From Salinimicrobium flavum (GTDB lineage: Bacteria; Bacteroidota; Bacteroidia; Flavobacteriales; Flavobacteriaceae), in NCBI RefSeq assembly GCF_042684505.1, contig NZ_JBHULT010000010.1, positions 1 to 64,000 on the forward strand: 64,000 bases of DNA. Reading direction: 5' to 3'. Below the pieces are notes generated by a model. That model was not told the origin of the DNA. It did no database searches and was given only the letters and a program-made list of their open reading frames with translations. The translations under genes were made by a program, and so were the position numbers. The stretch's first letter is position 1. Each line of letters begins with the position of its first letter. Shown here piece by piece: positions 62,719-64,000 of this stretch.

Positions 62719-64000
62719 ATGTTGCTAAGCTTTAAAAGACATCTTCAGGAGAATTTCCCTAAAATCGGCGAAGCTAAGATATTGGTCGCTGTTAGCGGTG
62801 GTGTAGATAGTGTTGTTCTGGCCCATTTGTGTAAGAAGTGTAACCTGAACATAGCTCTTGCTCACTGTAACTTTCATCTGCGCGGAAGTGAGAGTGACGG
62901 GGACGAAGCCTTTGTACTTGAACTGGCTGATGCACTGGAATGTGAAGTCTTTATTGAAGGTTTTGAAACTGAAGCCTATGCGGCAGGTAAAAAGATATCT
63001 ATCCAAATGGCTGCCCGTGAGTTAAGATATCATTGGTTTGAGGAGCTAAGGGAAACACTTTCTTTTGACCACGTATTCACCGCTCACCATGCCAATGATA
63101 ACCTGGAGACCGTTTTGATCAACTTTATAAGGGGAACCGGAATAGAAGGTTTGACAGGAATACCGGTAAGAAATGAATTCTTACTGAGGCCTTTACTGCC
63201 TTTTCCCAGAGAAGATATTGAAGCTTATGCCAGGACTTCACACCTCAAGTGGAGGGAAGACAGTAGTAATGCAAGCGGGAAATATCTGAGGAACAGGATA
63301 AGACAGGAGATCATTCCGAAACTGGAGGAGATGAACCCGAAGCTGCTGGATAGTTTTAAAAATACAATTGACCATCTGGAACAGAGCACGGTGCTTATTG
63401 AAGATTATATTTCCACCTTGTTTCCCAGGATTGCCAAAGAAGAGGATTTTGGGTACAGTTTTAATATCAAATTGCTAAAGACCATTCCGCATTTAAAAGC
63501 GGTGCTGTATGAACTATTCAGGTCCTTTGGCTTTACAGAATGGAATGACCTATATGATTTATTGGATGCCCAGCCGGGAAAGATCGTTTATTCAAAAACA
63601 CACCGGCTCATAAAAGACCGGGAACAGTTATTACTTACGGTCCTTCCGCAGCCCGATGAGCGTGAGTATGAGATCCTTGCCGAAGAGGAGGTGGTGATGC
63701 TTCGAATGGGTACTTTTCATTTTAATGACGTTAATGAAATTTCCGATGAAGGGAAGAACACCATCTTTCTTGACAAACATAAGCTGCAATTTCCCCTCAC
63801 CGTAAGAAAATGGGAAGTCGGCGATTATTTTTATCCCTTTGGAATGAAAGGAAAAAAGAAACTTAGCAAATATTTTAAGGATGAGAAGTTATCTTTGCCC
63901 GAGAAAGAAAATTGCTGGTTACTCTGCTCCCGTGACGAGATTGTTTGGGTGATAGGGCACCGGCCAGACTCGAGGTTTGGAGTGGACGAGGACACTTCTT
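62719..64000 (+). CDS. tilS: tRNA(Ile)-lysidine synthase (3' partial)
   Basis: The frame is open from the ATG at 62719 to the window's right edge, 427 codons. The PP-loop motif S26-G-G-V-D-S31 in LVAVSGGVDSVVLAH, then AHCNFHLRGSESDGDE, HHANDNLETVLINFIRG and WREDSSNAS are TilS signatures, and WVIGHRPDSRFGVDED near the edge is the family's C-terminal end, so only a few residues are missing. It modifies the AUA-reading tRNA-Ile wobble base to lysidine and is essential. Confidence 0.94.
   Translation, partial: MLLSFKRHLQENFPKIGEAKILVAVSGGVDSVVLAHLCKKCNLNIALAHCNFHLRGSESDGDEAFVLELADALECEVFIEGFETEAYAAGKKISIQMAARELRYHWFEELRETLSFDHVFTAHHANDNLETVLINFIRGTGIEGLTGIPVRNEFLLRPLLPFPREDIEAYARTSHLKWREDSSNASGKYLRNRIRQEIIPKLEEMNPKLLDSFKNTIDHLEQSTVLIEDYISTLFPRIAKEEDFGYSFNIKLLKTIPHLKAVLYELFRSFGFTEWNDLYDLLDAQPGKIVYSKTHRLIKDREQLLLTVLPQPDEREYEILAEEEVVMLRMGTFHFNDVNEISDEGKNTIFLDKHKLQFPLTVRKWEVGDYFYPFGMKGKKKLSKYFKDEKLSLPEKENCWLLCSRDEIVWVIGHRPDSRFGVDEDTS

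Overview
The window looks like a chromosome segment from a marine-type member of the Flavobacteriaceae (Bacteroidota). Four things support this. Many genes have a TAnnTTTG-type -7 promoter box a short way upstream. Ribosome binding sites of the Shine-Dalgarno kind are largely absent. The gene order tpx-dgkA-ftsK-lolA-lptF/G-ribB is one I associate with Flavobacteriia. Several protein types are typical of the group, such as the DSD1-like PLP enzyme, GH3 protein, LolA/LptF next to FtsK, and a RibB with a dead GTP cyclohydrolase domain. I place it near Gramella/Salinimicrobium-like genera only as an inference. I see no tRNA or rRNA gene, CRISPR array, insertion sequence or prophage.

Layout. 1-11.6 kb: the end of a urocanate hydratase gene, membrane proteins (DUF808, CNNM/CBS), a secreted beta-lactamase-fold hydrolase, a D-threonine aldolase/DSD1-like enzyme, exonuclease III, a short-chain fatty acid transporter and a GAF histidine kinase that lacks a normal start codon. 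11.7-21 kb: a decayed sugar dehydrogenase fragment, an old yellow enzyme, a flavodoxin-fold protein, the Ku-LigD end-joining pair, a second GAF kinase, an AraC regulator with a 20-bp palindrome behind it, and a nitroreductase. 21-34.3 kb: riboflavin, LPS-export, lipoprotein-carrier, FtsK and DgkA genes, a peroxiredoxin-thioredoxin operon bounded by a visible promoter and terminator, an NhaC antiporter, the deoC-deoD salvage pair, and a trans-sulfuration-type PLP enzyme divergent from an Lrp regulator.

34.7-44.9 kb is the most unusual part: a same-strand cluster of a GABA-type aminotransferase, a nitrilase-family amidase, a VOC protein, a large fold-type-I Orn/Lys/Arg-type decarboxylase, an ATP-grasp ligase with a long lysine-rich tail, a C45 (penicillin-acyltransferase-like) Ntn hydrolase and a succinate-semialdehyde-type dehydrogenase. 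Together they can be read as a ligate-decarboxylate/transaminate-hydrolyse-oxidise route for an amino acid or polyamine that ends in succinate. I do not recognise this set as a described pathway.

45-64 kb: dihydrolipoyl dehydrogenase, several very small proteins, a MATE exporter, an NAD-binding/FAD-oxidoreductase pair with overlapping stop and start, a lipoprotein M3 peptidase, a TlpA-type thioredoxin, a GH3 protein, a PAS histidine kinase, a DEAD-box helicase, and FMN reductase-pabB-tilS, with tilS running off the end. Four small genes (37, 51, 35 and 47 codons) were found by reading the gaps.
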